The notes under the pieces are model-generated. The model ran no database searches, was not told where the DNA came from, and saw only the letters and a program-made list of their open reading frames with translations. A program made the position numbers and the translations under genes. From Balanoglossus misakiensis (Eukaryota; Hemichordata): a DNA stretch of 64,000 bases. How positions within the stretch are numbered: the first letter of the stretch is position 1; every line of letters starts with the position of its first letter. The stretch is from NCBI GenBank assembly GCA_040954595.2, contig CM082596.2, forward strand, positions 2,914,001-2,978,000, written 5' to 3'. This document shows positions 49,901 to 63,824 of the stretch, one piece after another.

Positions 49901-51135
49901 TGGTATCTTTAGAAATGTCCAAGTCAACAAGTATACGTAATGAGAGTCGGCAGTTTCGGCCAATTCTGGTGGAAATTCTTCTGTCAGTCACATTGACAAG
50001 GTTCTATAAACACGGTGGATAAATCCCGATAAATCACGAATTCTCTCTCAGACCAAAGCCCAATAAAAAAGGGCTTGTGGATATAGAAGTACGGGGTTGC
50101 AATGTTGTCCCACGGTGGGAGGGAGCATGCCTGACCCCGGCCCTCCTCCCAATTACTAGTACAGGTACATTCGGGCTTCTGCTTTGAATTGCGCGCGCGT
50201 GGATCGCGAACGTATATGCGGTACCCCAAATGCGTGAATCATGTTCACGTTGACAGAGGAACCGTATAGACAACGATTTGCCACACACTGATAGAAACGT
50301 GGACTTTGGACGAACGAAGACAGACTCTGTATCTGTGTTAGATAAACACTTCAGCGGAAAACAAAAGAATAAATATTGTCTAAATAATCAGGGTCAAATA
50401 TAACTGACGTAAGAATCGGTGCTGTAATCGTTTTTTTTTCTTCGCAAAGATTTCCTTACTGCGAAGTCCACTTCTAGGAAATGTCGCGTACTTGACTTAA
50501 CCGTAGACCCTATGACATAATCGTCCCTAACAACATGAAGCTCGGTGACGTACGTGATGACCGCGATCGATCCCTGGTTCCATTATTGCGACCCCATTTC
50601 AATGAATTTGTAGCATATATTCTGCACTGAAAATTATTCTGGTGTGAATTTGGTTTGAATTTGGACCACTGGCTAGTTTGGTTATTTTCTGTAACCCTGA
50701 ATCGATTGCCCTGTGATGGCATCGACTTTATGGTCCTAGTGTAACGAGCAACTTCATATTTTGGCCTGCGTAGACACAGGTGTAAAAAGAATACGTGCAT
50801 ATTGTATACACATACGGTGCTTATAGAGTGAAGCGCGTGTTTCACCACAACCGCTACGGTGTAGGTATATTATCAAAATATTCGGGCACGGTCGTTGATT
50901 AAATGTCCACATGGTCCGTAAGTTGCAGTTCATTCACCTCAATGAATACAAGGTTTAAAAAACAATAATATGGCGAAATCTCTAGTATAAATGTTACTAT
51001 TGTCATTTTCCTTTAAAATTTATTTTGATAAGATTTGCCAAGTTCTTTGGAAATGACCATGGTCAACTGTTTGTAAACAGTTTTCTAGGAGACGGAAGCA
51101 CTGCGCATGCCCACGAACACAGGCGTACTGTCTAA
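46901..51135. other. Intergenic and upstream regulatory DNA of NR4A
   Basis: No protein-coding gene is recognisable. A small perfect hairpin with GTCGCCTCA/TGAGGCGAC arms lies at 48906-48929. A segment ending CCAAAATCGG|GTGAGT at 48475/48476 has a good donor and could be an alternative non-coding first exon of NR4A; its short ATG frame from 48435 does not join the receptor frame. The rest shows no structure I can interpret. Confidence 0.35.
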
Positions 51136-51143
51136 TGACGTCA
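51136..51143. promoter_or_regulatory. Perfect CRE (TGACGTCA) in the presumed NR4A promoter
   Basis: A full palindromic CREB/ATF octamer lies 1.4 kb upstream of the NR4A start codon and about 275 bp before a candidate 5' exon donor at 51412/51413. A CCAAT (about 51163) and an NRF1-like ACTGCGCATGC (about 51100) are nearby. NR4A genes are classical cAMP/CREB immediate-early targets in vertebrates, so the placement is biologically sensible; use here is inferred. Confidence 0.45.
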
Positions 51144-51209
51144 TCTTCCCGATTTCCAACATCCAATCGTATTACGCTTGAATAAACAATACCCTAAAGT
51201 GAAGCGCAT

Positions 51210-51412
51210 TTAAAGAGGGCCAAAAAGTTTCTGTAAGTCAGTCTGGCAGTGATTTTCGCGAAAGACAGATGCAGTAAAGCTCGTCCCAGAATTTAGACCA
51301 ACTTGTTGAAGAACGTGCGTTATCTCTGTTTTGTTGAAGTTACGTCTTACGCCAAGCGAAGAAGTTGTGGACTTTGGCAACCTTGCAGTTAGCACATTTT
51401 TTTTCCCGGGAG
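51210..51412 (+). other. Candidate 5' non-coding exon of NR4A
   Basis: A stretch following the CRE/CCAAT cluster ends in CCCGGGAG|GTAAGG, a strong donor. The next good plus-strand acceptor is the long pyrimidine tract ending at 52501, giving exon sequence from 52502 into the coding exon. The 5' boundary is a guess. Confidence 0.3.
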
Positions 51413-52571
51413 GTAAGGGGCACTCACAATACTAATACAGTATATCATGGGGCTATTGGTTTATTCCTTGCAAAACGTCCCTGGTCGCTGTTTCTTGTTA
51501 TCACGATCGGTTGTGGGCCAAAATTGTCAACAAAAGCTATCGGTCCGTAAAGAACTACACTCTGGGCGATGAAACAAGACGTGTACAGGGTGCAGACCCA
51601 AAAATTACTTAGATGTCAGCCATAATCTGCAGTTTCTGTTGCATATTTTATAAATACCCATTGGTTATATTCAAGTTGATGAGACAATCTTCAAGGTGAT
51701 TTATTTTCTGCGTTGCATAATGTACTCGTGCGCATGCCCATTATTGTGATTATCAGACAAATTGTTCGAAAATTGAACCCCCAAACAACCATTGAATGAA
51801 TGCTGTACGCTTCATCAGTTCAAATAGAGACCAAAACCATTTTTCGCATTCATATACATTATGTTTTTCCATCCCAGGCACGCGCAAGCCGCGGAAAGCA
51901 TGTGTCTGATTGGCACTTGTATTATCCTAGGTGTTGCAACATCGCGGTGAACAATGGAAAGTTAGTTGTCAGCAATTACACATATATTAGCGTCCATTTA
52001 CAGACACCAGAAATGTGTGAATGAAGTTAGTCAAACCATCAGGGCCTTTGTCGGCTACTCCGACCTCACCCCCTCACACACGTACCCTTATCAACCTTTA
52101 GACAACAGACGGGTTACCGACAAAGTATCGTCACAATGGGATCCGTTCACAGCTCACGTTCCTTTTGAGTTATAAAATCAGGTGTTCTGATAAGTCACTT
52201 GAGATGATTCGACCAAGTTGAAGTTTTGGAAAAAGTGATCGCAGTCAGGGACCATGGTTATTAAAAGTAGTTTTGAATTTTGTTTTATGTCAACAAGCGT
52301 TTAATAATAGTGTATTGTTTAGGATTGCTTGTGAATATAATCTGGGGCTAGATTAGGCAACATAATACAGCTTGTCCTTGGCGTTTCTTTGATTTCAATC
52401 ATGATATGTTCGATTAGACATTGCTATTCTTTGGTCTTTTTCCCCCCATTAATTTTCGTTTCTTGCACCAGCTTCAGTTTTCTGTTCTGTCTTCATTCCA
52501 GGCGACCAGTGAAAGGAGACAACCCCATCTTTGCATCAGCGTGTTTTTCAGGTTGACACCTCAGTGTGACA

Positions 52572-55500
52572 ATGAATCCTGGCCATCCTCAGTTTGCGCC
52601 TGTCGCCGAGACCTTGAATGACGGCTGCGGAAGTATCCATTGCTCCCATGCTGCAAATAATAATGCACCTAATTTCGGGTCTTTTAATGTTGATGTACTC
52701 GATCTTCTGCCGGCCAGCTTGCCCGGATCGCCGTTCAATGACATCCAATCTATTTCATCGGATGGGCTCTCCGACATCATGCTTGGTAGCCATGGCAACG
52801 TAGCGGGTGTGTCCGGACTGGCACCTCTACCGACACCTCTGCCACTCGACGCCGCCATTTTCGAAGAATCTCGCGGACAGGACTCAGAGCAAGTCAACAA
52901 GGACATCCATCACACCCTGGCGCATGGTGAAGTCGAGAACACCAACGAACTTTTGAACACGGTCATCCAGAACACGTGGACGATTCTTGGGCACGATCCA
53001 TCTTTGCACTTGCAGTCATTTACGCCATCCCATAGTGCCGACATGGGGTTGTTCAGTATAGGGACGGTGGACACCGAACAGACTCGGCACTCAACCGAAC
53101 ATTTCAGTGGGTCATCTGCCATTTCATCCGCGACACCAGACCAGAAAACGAACTTAAAACCTGCTTACGGGGGAACACATGCCTTCGCTGACAGCCACAC
53201 AGGGGGCTACCTCCCTAACTCTTTCCCAGTCGAACTGCATCCCAAAATGTGTGCCACCATACCAGCAGAGGGTTCCGCCTGTCAACTTCAATCTCCAGAA
53301 ATTTCACTACAACTCCACACTGCCACAGAACTTGTCCAACCACCACTGCCAGGCGAGGTTTTCGCCGACACCATCTATGACGTCAGCGACCATTCCAGGA
53401 CTCTTGGGGTCGCGTCGACCCCTCCCAGTCTGCCCTCCCTTTCGACAGCGAACCTCCCGCCGCTGAGGAGCAACCTCACAGTGGCCGCAATATTGAGTAC
53501 CACCAGACAGTTCCCGCAGCTCAGACACACGCAGTCTATCGGCGAGCTTCTGGCATCTCCAAAAAGGCGAAGGAAAACGAAACAGGACAAGAATCTGCCA
53601 TGTGCCGTCTGTGGGGATGACGCCCAGTTCCTTCACTACGGTGTTCCTGCATGCGAAGGCTGTAAAGGCTTCTTCAAGGTAATCTTTTACACCCCTTACT
53701 AAGCACTCCATAGCTATCTATACGATTCTAAAAAATATATATTTTTTACAGAACTTTATGGATGTCTATGGATTTTTTTGTCCTTTTCGACCCTTGTATT
53801 GAATTCTACAGAAATGTTAGAAGTCTAATACAGGGCTCTATAGGGATATAAAACCCACATTAGAGTTACATCATCTAATATTCTTATACATTTGTCCCCC
53901 CCTCTAGAGAACAGTACAGAAGAACTCCAGATACATGTGCCAGGGTAAAGGCCACTGTAAAATTGACAAGAAAAGACGAAACCACTGCCAATATTGCCGA
54001 TACCAGAAGTGTCTAGAAGTTGGAATGATGAGAGAAGGTAAAAAATAATTTAATTCGGATTATGGGTAACCTTGGGTGTAATCTTCAAGCATTATTTCGA
54101 ATGATAGCGACCGTCGTCTCTACTCCCTCCGACTAGCCCAGGCTGTTGCTTTTGGACGGACCACACCGTAAGAATATGCCACCGCGTTTTGAAAAACTAT
54201 GTCGCTTACTTGTGTTTTAACTCTTCTCAAAACAGTTGTTCGAAAAGATGGACTGAAGGGGAGGAGAGGTCGACTGCCAAGTACTGTTGCCCGCCATCAT
54301 CGTTCCAGGGCCAAAACACCACCAACGTCGGTCAGCTTGATCACAGCTCTCGTGAGGGCGTTTCTGGACACGTCGCCTTCCAAGTCTTCGTTGGACTATA
54401 GTCAGGTAAGCGCAGTCCACAAGAAGTATTTTTTCCACATTACACTTTTAAAGTTTAAAAATACATGTCTGATTCCATGAATTTTACTTCAGGCTCTTGA
54501 TTTTGTATTCCAAGTCACTTCCTTCATCGTCACCCGTTTCTGTTTCTTCTCCAGTTTCGAGTTCCGTCTGCACTGGACACAGACTTCGAAACCTCGATGT
54601 TTGAAATGTCCATGGCTCTCATGAATCCGTGCGACCCCCACGAGAGACTGCAGAAGTTCTACGACAATCTCTGCGCCTCCTTCCACCACATCAAGAATTG
54701 GGCGGGCAAAATACCGGGATGGAGCGACTTGTGCGAGGAAGATCGGTTCCTTCTCTTCCAGACCGCCTCTCTTGAAGTGCTTGTGCTGCGAATAGCGTAT
54801 CGGTAAGTTCCATGCGAAGTTGTTTCATTAAAGGCACAACGTCACTAACTTTTTATTGTTGTTCTTGGTACTTTTGTTTCATTTGATGGGCTAATGATGT
54901 TTTTTCACCCACTGAAACAGGTATCACCCGAGCGAACAGCACATCGTCTTTTGTAACGGCAAAGTGCTGCACCGCTACCAAGCAGTCCTCGGATTCGGCG
55001 AATGGCTGGATTACATCATCAGTTTCTGCGAAGTGATCCACCGAATGGGTATTGACATCTCGTCCTTTGCGTGTCTGACTGCTTTAACTCTCGTCACAGG
55101 TGAGAATATTGCAAATCTCGCTGGCTCCCAAGTGTGTGTGTGTGGGGGGGGGGGGGGAGGGGGTGTCTGAGGAAAAAGTTTTGTTGAACCATAGACAGTA
55201 CTGTCTATGGTTGAACGGACATTTTCCCAGAGAGTACCACCTATGTGGTCCATTAAACTGTACGAAAGCATTTTTTCTGTAGAGAAAAGTGCTTGTCATT
55301 ATAATAATTTCAAACTCTCTTTTCTACACTTCAGAACGCAGTGGTTTGAAGGAACCAAAGAAGGTCGAGCGACTCCAAGAGGAACTCATCGCAGCCTTCC
55401 AGAACCACGTGCTCAACAGCCCGGCCGTGGAGGGCCGAGCCAACTACATGTCGAAACTGCTGTCGCTCATCCCAGAGCTGCGCACGCTCAGCAAACAAGG

Positions 55501-55591
55501 TCTCCACCGGCTGTACTATCTGAAAGTGGAGGGTGGAATCCCCGCTCCCCCGATGCTGGCCAGAATGTTTCAGCCCAACTTGCCATATTAG
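52572..55591 (+). CDS. NR4A: Nuclear receptor subfamily 4 group A (NR4A/NGFI-B-like)
   Basis: NR4A proteins are orphan nuclear receptors, immediate-early transcription factors that bind AAAGGTCA (NBRE) as monomers and act without a classical ligand. Coding exons are 52572-53678, 53908-54037, 54236-54405, 54555-54802, 54921-55099 and 55335-55591; phases close and give 696 aa. A long Ser/Thr/Pro-rich N-terminus (1-~340) precedes zinc finger 1 (CAVCGDD, P-box CEGCKGFFK, ~344-369). The intron falls after FFK, as in vertebrate NR4A genes. Zinc finger 2 reads [11 protein letters not shown]...[11 protein letters not shown], and the NR4A-specific A-box [15 protein letters not shown] follows. The LBD (~460-696) has [25 protein letters not shown] and a family-like end [15 protein letters not shown] chose ATG 52572; the two codons before it start with GTG. 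The N-terminus is longer than in human members. Confidence 0.96.
55187..55212. repeat. 26-bp perfect palindrome in the last NR4A intron
   Basis: AACCATAGACAGT at 55187-55199 is followed directly by its exact reverse complement at 55200-55212, with no loop. A G-run (55144-55157) lies just upstream. It is a cruciform-type element of unknown role, possibly a remnant of a short palindromic transposon. Confidence 0.85.
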
Positions 55592-56283
55592 GACTTCTGG
55601 TGCACCTTGAATGCCCAATGAACCGATGAACGATGTCGTTCATAACGACTATGCATTGACCTTTAAATGCAAAACCGATCACTCGTTTAAAGTGCCTGTA
55701 AATATTATTGTCGTTTCTGAAAAAGAGTGACTGGTTCCTTTTTTTAAAAATACGTAGAAACTGTACATTGCCAATCCCCATATCAAAAGACTGAAATGAC
55801 TATACTAAAGCATGGAACTATCATGTGTTATACCCTCAGAGGAAAGAAAACACGTTCATTTGTTATGCAAAAAAACGCTCAGGTGAACCGTGATGTTTAT
55901 GCAAATATACACGAGTTCATTCCACAGACACAATACCTCAGAAATACGTCATTGATTACCATACTGGCATGTGACCTTCTACATCTTTGAGACAACGTGT
56001 ATGCGTTACACAGTAACAAGTATCTGCCGTTTTGACGACCGATTACCGATTTGAAATACATGTACCTCTGTTTTGTGAAGCGTTTGTCGTTTATGTGTTT
56101 GGCTAAAAGTGACTGATTTATAGGAGCGTCAATTATTGTCTTTAAATAGTGAGTACGTGTAAATTTATAATCATTGAATACAATTCAGTCGCCTACTTTC
56201 TCAATCTACGAGTGCTGATTTTTCTTTTCTACCATCTTCATGTGTGTTTATTTCATGCAATTGACCAAAGGGAATTACATGCA
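55592..56283 (+). other. Presumed NR4A 3' UTR and convergent spacer
   Basis: There is no coding content. Several ATTTA pentamers (for example near 56115, 56283 and 56374) would suit an unstable immediate-early mRNA. I see no canonical AATAAA on the plus strand, only variants such as AATATA and CATAAA. TGACCTTT at 55657-55664 is an NBRE octamer on the minus strand. Confidence 0.35.
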
Positions 56284-56289
56284 TTTATT
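56284..56289 (-). terminator. Polyadenylation signal for the PLAC8-like gene
   Basis: AATAAA on the minus strand about 120 bases past the stop codon at 56410, inside the region shared with the 3' flank of NR4A. Confidence 0.5.
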
Positions 56290-56409
56290 TCACATAAAAA
56301 ACTACATGTACGTCAAAGAGTGGGTAGCTTTCTAATCCCTACACACTTCAACTCTCCATCTGTATATCTGACTGCATTTATCACTAGACATGTCGATGTA
56401 TGAATACGC

Positions 56410-57184
56410 CTAGTTGAAGTCTAAGATTCCAAGTTCTTCCAGGGCATCACACTCCCTTGACATCTGACAAACAGAACAATAGGAGCAGCACCACGCGGCC
56501 ACCGTATCTTCACAGAGACTTCCCTGCAGACAAATGTTAAATGTAGAGATTTTAATAGTTACAATACATACATACATACATACATACATACAAACACAGA
56601 CCTGGGGGCAGTGGGGTATGATAGGTGTGTACATAAGTTACCTCAATGTTCACCATCGTCCTCAATTTCGTCCTCAAGGGCCAAATGTTTCCCTGGACAC
56701 AGAAAGAAAACACACACGTGTGTTCTGTTTCTCCAACTTGTCGCGTTATTTTTTGGATGACTAGACAAGGGCACCAGAAGGTCTTGCAGCCTGAAAAGAG
56801 AAAAATGTAGTTGGTTGTTATTACAATCACTTCGTTTTGCGGCTGGGAAAAAAACGTCTTTTCTGTAGCCTAAATGAGAATTGGGAGTGGGTGGGGTACG
56901 CGAAAACTTACATAGATTTTTGTCCACACAGCAATCTCCAACAAGCTTATTTGACCACTGTCGTTGTGGAAGGTACTTCTGCGGAATGAGAATCTGCACA
57001 AAAATGAAAACAGAAAGTAAACAGTCAAAGACGCACAGTAAGTTGATTTGAGAAATCCCCATATCGTTTGTTTCGTCACAAATATCGATGAAGCTGTGAT
57101 CACTTCCATTATGCTTACCTTGTCTAGGTTCACGTTTCCAGCTTGAGGTTGTTTCGTAATCGCGCCAATAGCAGGGTCCGACAT
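56410..57184 (-). CDS. PLAC8-family cysteine-rich protein
   Basis: This is a small cysteine-rich protein of the PLAC8/cornifelin/DUF614 family, whose members are linked to membranes, metal handling or cell-size control; the role here is unknown. Coding exons are 57119-57184, 56912-56993, 56642-56790 and 56410-56523, giving 136 aa with closed phases. After a short N-terminus (MSDPAIGAITKQPQ), the domain starts with RQWSNKLVGDCCVDKNLCC. It continues with the hallmark FWCPCLVIQKI, a central CVFSFCV segment, and LRTKLRTMVNIE. It ends with the typical second cysteine cluster (CEDTVAAWCCSYCSVCQMSREC). The middle segment is shorter and less hydrophobic than in vertebrate PLAC8. The gene converges with NR4A. 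Confidence 0.85.
56568..56592. repeat. (CATA)n microsatellite in a PLAC8-like intron
   Basis: A short tetranucleotide run of six or so units lies in the last intron of the PLAC8-like gene. Confidence 0.85.
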
Positions 57185-58722
57185 GTTGTCAATCTTGCAA
57201 CTGCTGGATGATTGTAATGATACGCGGAAGGAACGAATGAGTGAGTGGGTGAGTAAATAAATAAATTCGGCTTGAACACACTATTTCTTGCCGTCCTATT
57301 CCGGTGGACACTTTTCTTTGAACTGTGGACGTGGATAGCAACATAAATTTGCACTCCCAATTTCTCTTTGTCGGTGGAACTCGCGGAGCCTTTGTTGTAC
57401 TGGACAGCTTGATAATGAAAGGCAAGTTTTACATGTAATCCGAGTCGGCCTCGGGCTAAATGACGACTACTCAGTAGAATGCGTCCAACGAAAACTAACA
57501 ATAACCTCACCTCAAAGCTCACATAACGGTCACAAACGAAAGCAAAAGCTGTGATTTTATAAGGCGAAGCAAAGGTTTGTGCGTCTCTCATATTCTGAAT
57601 TCAGGTAGTGCGGTTGAGAGAGTCTCGGATCTCAAATCAGTGAACTTGTATGCCCCCGTAGTCATGACGATGTCGCCGACGCTATACACACTTGCGCAGT
57701 GAACATAATTTGCAATCAAAGCTTGCGCTCTCTCCTGTTTTCGTATTTCCCCTTGGTAAAAGTTGTCCATGTTCTGAAAATCATGGGTCTTTAGACGAGC
57801 CGACCTACCTTTATCTAGGTGTAATGTCGTTAAAAGACAAACGGCCGTCCTCAAAACAACGCTCACCCGAGAAGGTTACGCCTAACACTGGCCTCGGGCC
57901 ACAATACTTGACCGTTTTTACTTGTTCGATCATACCATTTATCTGAAGGGGTTGGGTGAGTACCTTCAGCAGGTAGGACGTGCAGTGGAAGTCAACTTTT
58001 GCTACGATGACAACCTTCTCATAGTTTAGCGAGACGAAAATAGGACAAATTTTACAGTTTTAATTCCACGATGACGATGAAGACGGAAAAGTGCGTTATA
58101 CATGCACAAATTTAAACCAAGCACAATTATATTATATTATATTGGCCAATTCAAACACGCAGCCAGCGTTTCCATAGTACTTGTCACCTTTGTTCAATAT
58201 TTACACTATAAACATTCGGCGACCTGCTTTACGGCTTTATATTTACAAAGAAAACCTGTCAGGCATACGCACTCGAGTTACAAGAAACAATAGGTGCTCA
58301 GCTACATTGCACATAACCGTAGTCCCGGACATTTGAAAACAGAATATAACTGTTTCAAGGCACTTTCATATACTGTTTTCCCCCTCTTTGCAGATTCTAT
58401 ACAACTTAGGAAATATATCCCTAACGTATTGTCCGGAGAGTGACTAATACGCACATGAAACACGTCTTGAATCACACGTGATCGATGTCGGTATGAAAGC
58501 AAACATGACAGGAAGTTGGAGCGCCCTCTAGAGATCATTTGTTGATTTCCCTTTCGAGTAAGGAAGTGACAAACACACACACCATCATCATAACAGAGAA
58601 TCCACGTTTGACTGCAGGGTCTGTGCATATCATATGTACCGTACGCGTATCCTCTTGAGTGTGTGAATTGAACTTACGCCCATCAAAATAAAGCAATTTA
58701 TGTGCAAGCTCTACCATATATA
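57185..58722. other. Divergent intergenic region between PLAC8-like gene and UBA5
   Basis: The two flanking genes are transcribed away from each other from this 1.5-kb region, which should hold both promoters. Open frames of up to 153 codons (57130-57591, minus) lack any recognisable domain. ACAGGAAGTTGG near 58510 is an ETS-like site. No TATA box is convincingly placed. Confidence 0.35.
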
Positions 58723-62008
<3,286 letters not shown>

Positions 62009-62096
62009 AACAATTTTAAAATAGCAGATTTTAAATCATTCTAATACTATTTATCAGTGTTTATGAACACAACAACTCTTATTGCTGTAATCAACG

Positions 62097-62102
62097 AATA
62101 AA
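62097..62102 (+). terminator. Polyadenylation signal for UBA5
   Basis: AATAAA about 90 bases past the UBA5 stop codon, followed by an AT-rich stretch. Confidence 0.6.
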
Positions 62103-62551
62103 TTAAATGACAACAGTGAAACTTCATTACAAGGAAATTACATTTTGCGAAATGTGAAAAGTAACGCATCAGATGTCACTAACAATGTTCAGAGGAAGTG
62201 TATAAAAATTGCAATCGATCTTTCAGCCACATATGAAGTCAGACATAGCCAGCCCCGTGTTATCTCATCAACATGATTTTTAGGGTGAATGTGCCTATGT
62301 TAGAAATTGATGAGTCGGCCCTTTGTGAACGTGATAGCTTCTGTACATTGCCCAGTATTGTAATACACTGTATCATTATGCATTTTAGAGCTTCGTAAAC
62401 GGGAAGTAAGAATATCGATGTCAAATATACACAATTTATTAAAATTGCGAGAATCACGCAAGAACTATAGTGTCATTCTTTTTTACACTACTAACAAGAA
62501 ACCATTTGGGTACTGAACTCACAACCATCTAGTCATGAGGTATATACAGAA
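62103..62551. other. Intergenic spacer
   Basis: I see no gene or repeat here; it is AT-rich DNA between UBA5 and the candidate small gene, which converge. Confidence 0.4.
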
Positions 62552-62557
62552 TTTATT
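62552..62557 (-). terminator. AATAAA behind the candidate small gene
   Basis: AATAAA on the minus strand begins 7 bases past the candidate stop codon at 62564. It is very close to the stop, but supports a transcript end here. Confidence 0.3.
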
Positions 62558-62563
62558 ACATGA

Positions 62564-62949
62564 CTAAAGGCAAAACTGCATATATCCCAGGGTAGAAGCC
62601 TTATTCCTACGTTTGCAAACATGCATGCCTCCCGGTGAGGTGGGTTTTTCACAACAGGCTCTGAAGAGAGAACGCAAAATTTGGCTCCGAGTTGATCAGT
62701 TTGCCTTGCTGACACGCCCACTTGTTGCCATGGGCACATGCAGTACACAGAAGCTTGCACACCGGTTAACTCATTACAGCGATAAAACTTTCTGGAGATT
62801 TTCAGGATCCTCACTTACCGCATAACTTTCTCATATACATCACCAAATGTCCCTGTGTTGCTGTTACATGCTCCAGAATGTTGTATGGTCCTAGAATTTC
62901 GCGAGGAATCAACACAACAGCCACGATGTGTGCAGCTGGGCGGCGCCAT
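62564..62949 (-). CDS. Candidate two-exon cysteine-rich small protein (unrecognised)
   Basis: On the minus strand an ATG at 62949 in the context AACATGGCGCCG opens an exon (62819-62949) ending CG|GTAAGT. A pyrimidine-rich acceptor (TTCTCTCTTCAG) at 62661 starts an exon 62564-62660. The two join in phase to give 75 aa with eight cysteines, beginning MAPPSCTHRGCC and ending LGYMQFCL, with an AATAAA directly behind. No signal peptide or known domain is visible and I do not recognise the family. The ATG context also resembles a YY1 initiator, so this could instead be a promoter and non-coding exon. Support comes only from splice-site and phase agreement. Confidence 0.35.
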
Positions 62950-63305
62950 GTTGAATAAATTAATGCTCACCTAGATGTGACCGTTGGTGGCGCTGTGTCA
63001 ACACAGAGTTCGCTAACAAGCAGAGGGCTCTGGGTAACCGAGACTAAGAGTTCAAGCCAAAAAACAACAATAATTGGTTGGTCCTCTCATAAAACACAAC
63101 CATCCCTTGACATTTCTGGAAATGTTGTTTTATTTGAAAAGACAAGACCAAAATATAGGCTTTTCAGAATTGACAAGGCTCCCTCAGGGAGCCCACAAGT
63201 TAGTAATTAATAGTACTACCAATATGGCCGCTGACAGCCCACAAGTACTACCAATATGGCCGCTGACCTCACTCGTGGATATAGTTTCCACTTGTTTTCG
63301 AAGCG
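62950..63305. other. Intergenic, with duplicated YY1-like motif
   Basis: There is no gene. A block containing TACTACCAATATGGCCGCTG occurs twice (about 63213-63235 and 63245-63267). Its reverse complement CAGCGGCCATATTGG resembles the YY1 site. It may belong to the 3' UTR of the gene at 63686 or to a promoter. Confidence 0.3.
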
Positions 63306-63311
63306 TTTATT
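63306..63311 (-). terminator. Polyadenylation signal candidate for the right-edge gene
   Basis: AATAAA on the minus strand about 375 bases past the stop codon at 63686. Confidence 0.3.
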
Positions 63312-63685
63312 AAAAAATGTCCAATATTGACACCACTTAACTGTATAAAATATATTAACTATTAAATTTACAATCCCAAATGTTAAAATCTGTCATTGTG
63401 TTATATGTGTACAATGGTCAACACAGGACCATGGGTTAATAGGTTAACATACAGTATTTGCTGATTTACCTAAGAGACCATTTCAAATTCCTGTTAAAAA
63501 GACAGCTGCCATTATCTGAATGGAATATATGTGACCTTCTCATACTGTTATGCATTGCTGTTTGGGTTAACTATAAGTGGAATCAAAACACTATTTCTAA
63601 AATAACTTAGTGTACTAAATTTGCTGACAAACTTTTCAATCAAAACTTTATAGGTTTACTTACAGTGTTTCAGAGTAAATGGAAG

Positions 63686-63824
63686 TCATTTATATGCTGG
63701 TTTTATTTGCAAAATCATGAAGTCATCACATTTTCCGGGTACGTCCACTGCGCAGAATTGGTCAATGCGATCATCAATGTGCGATGCTCCATCAGAATCA
63801 AACGATTCCAGGAATGCTATAATT
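63686..63824 (-). CDS. Terminal coding exon of an unidentified gene (partial)
   Basis: A 139-nt minus-strand exon is bounded by an acceptor (TTTCACCTAG) at 63825 and a TGA stop at 63686-63688. Its phase-1 frame is open throughout and protein-like: about 45 residues, starting IIAFLESFDSDGASHIDDRI and ending MILQIKPAYK. The other frames are broken by stops. The preceding exon is not visible in the remaining 175 bases, so the gene extends beyond the window. I do not recognise the family. Composition (acidic, with FCAVDVPGKCDD) looks like genuine globular protein. Confidence 0.45.

Noticed and set aside
55583-55592. Perfect CArG box CCATATTAGG at the NR4A stop codon
   Set aside because: It is made by the last codons and stop; a serum-response site in that position is probably coincidental.
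57130-57591. 153-codon minus-strand frame overlapping the first PLAC8-like exon
   Set aside because: It has no domain, and it conflicts with the well-supported frame of the PLAC8-like exon 1.
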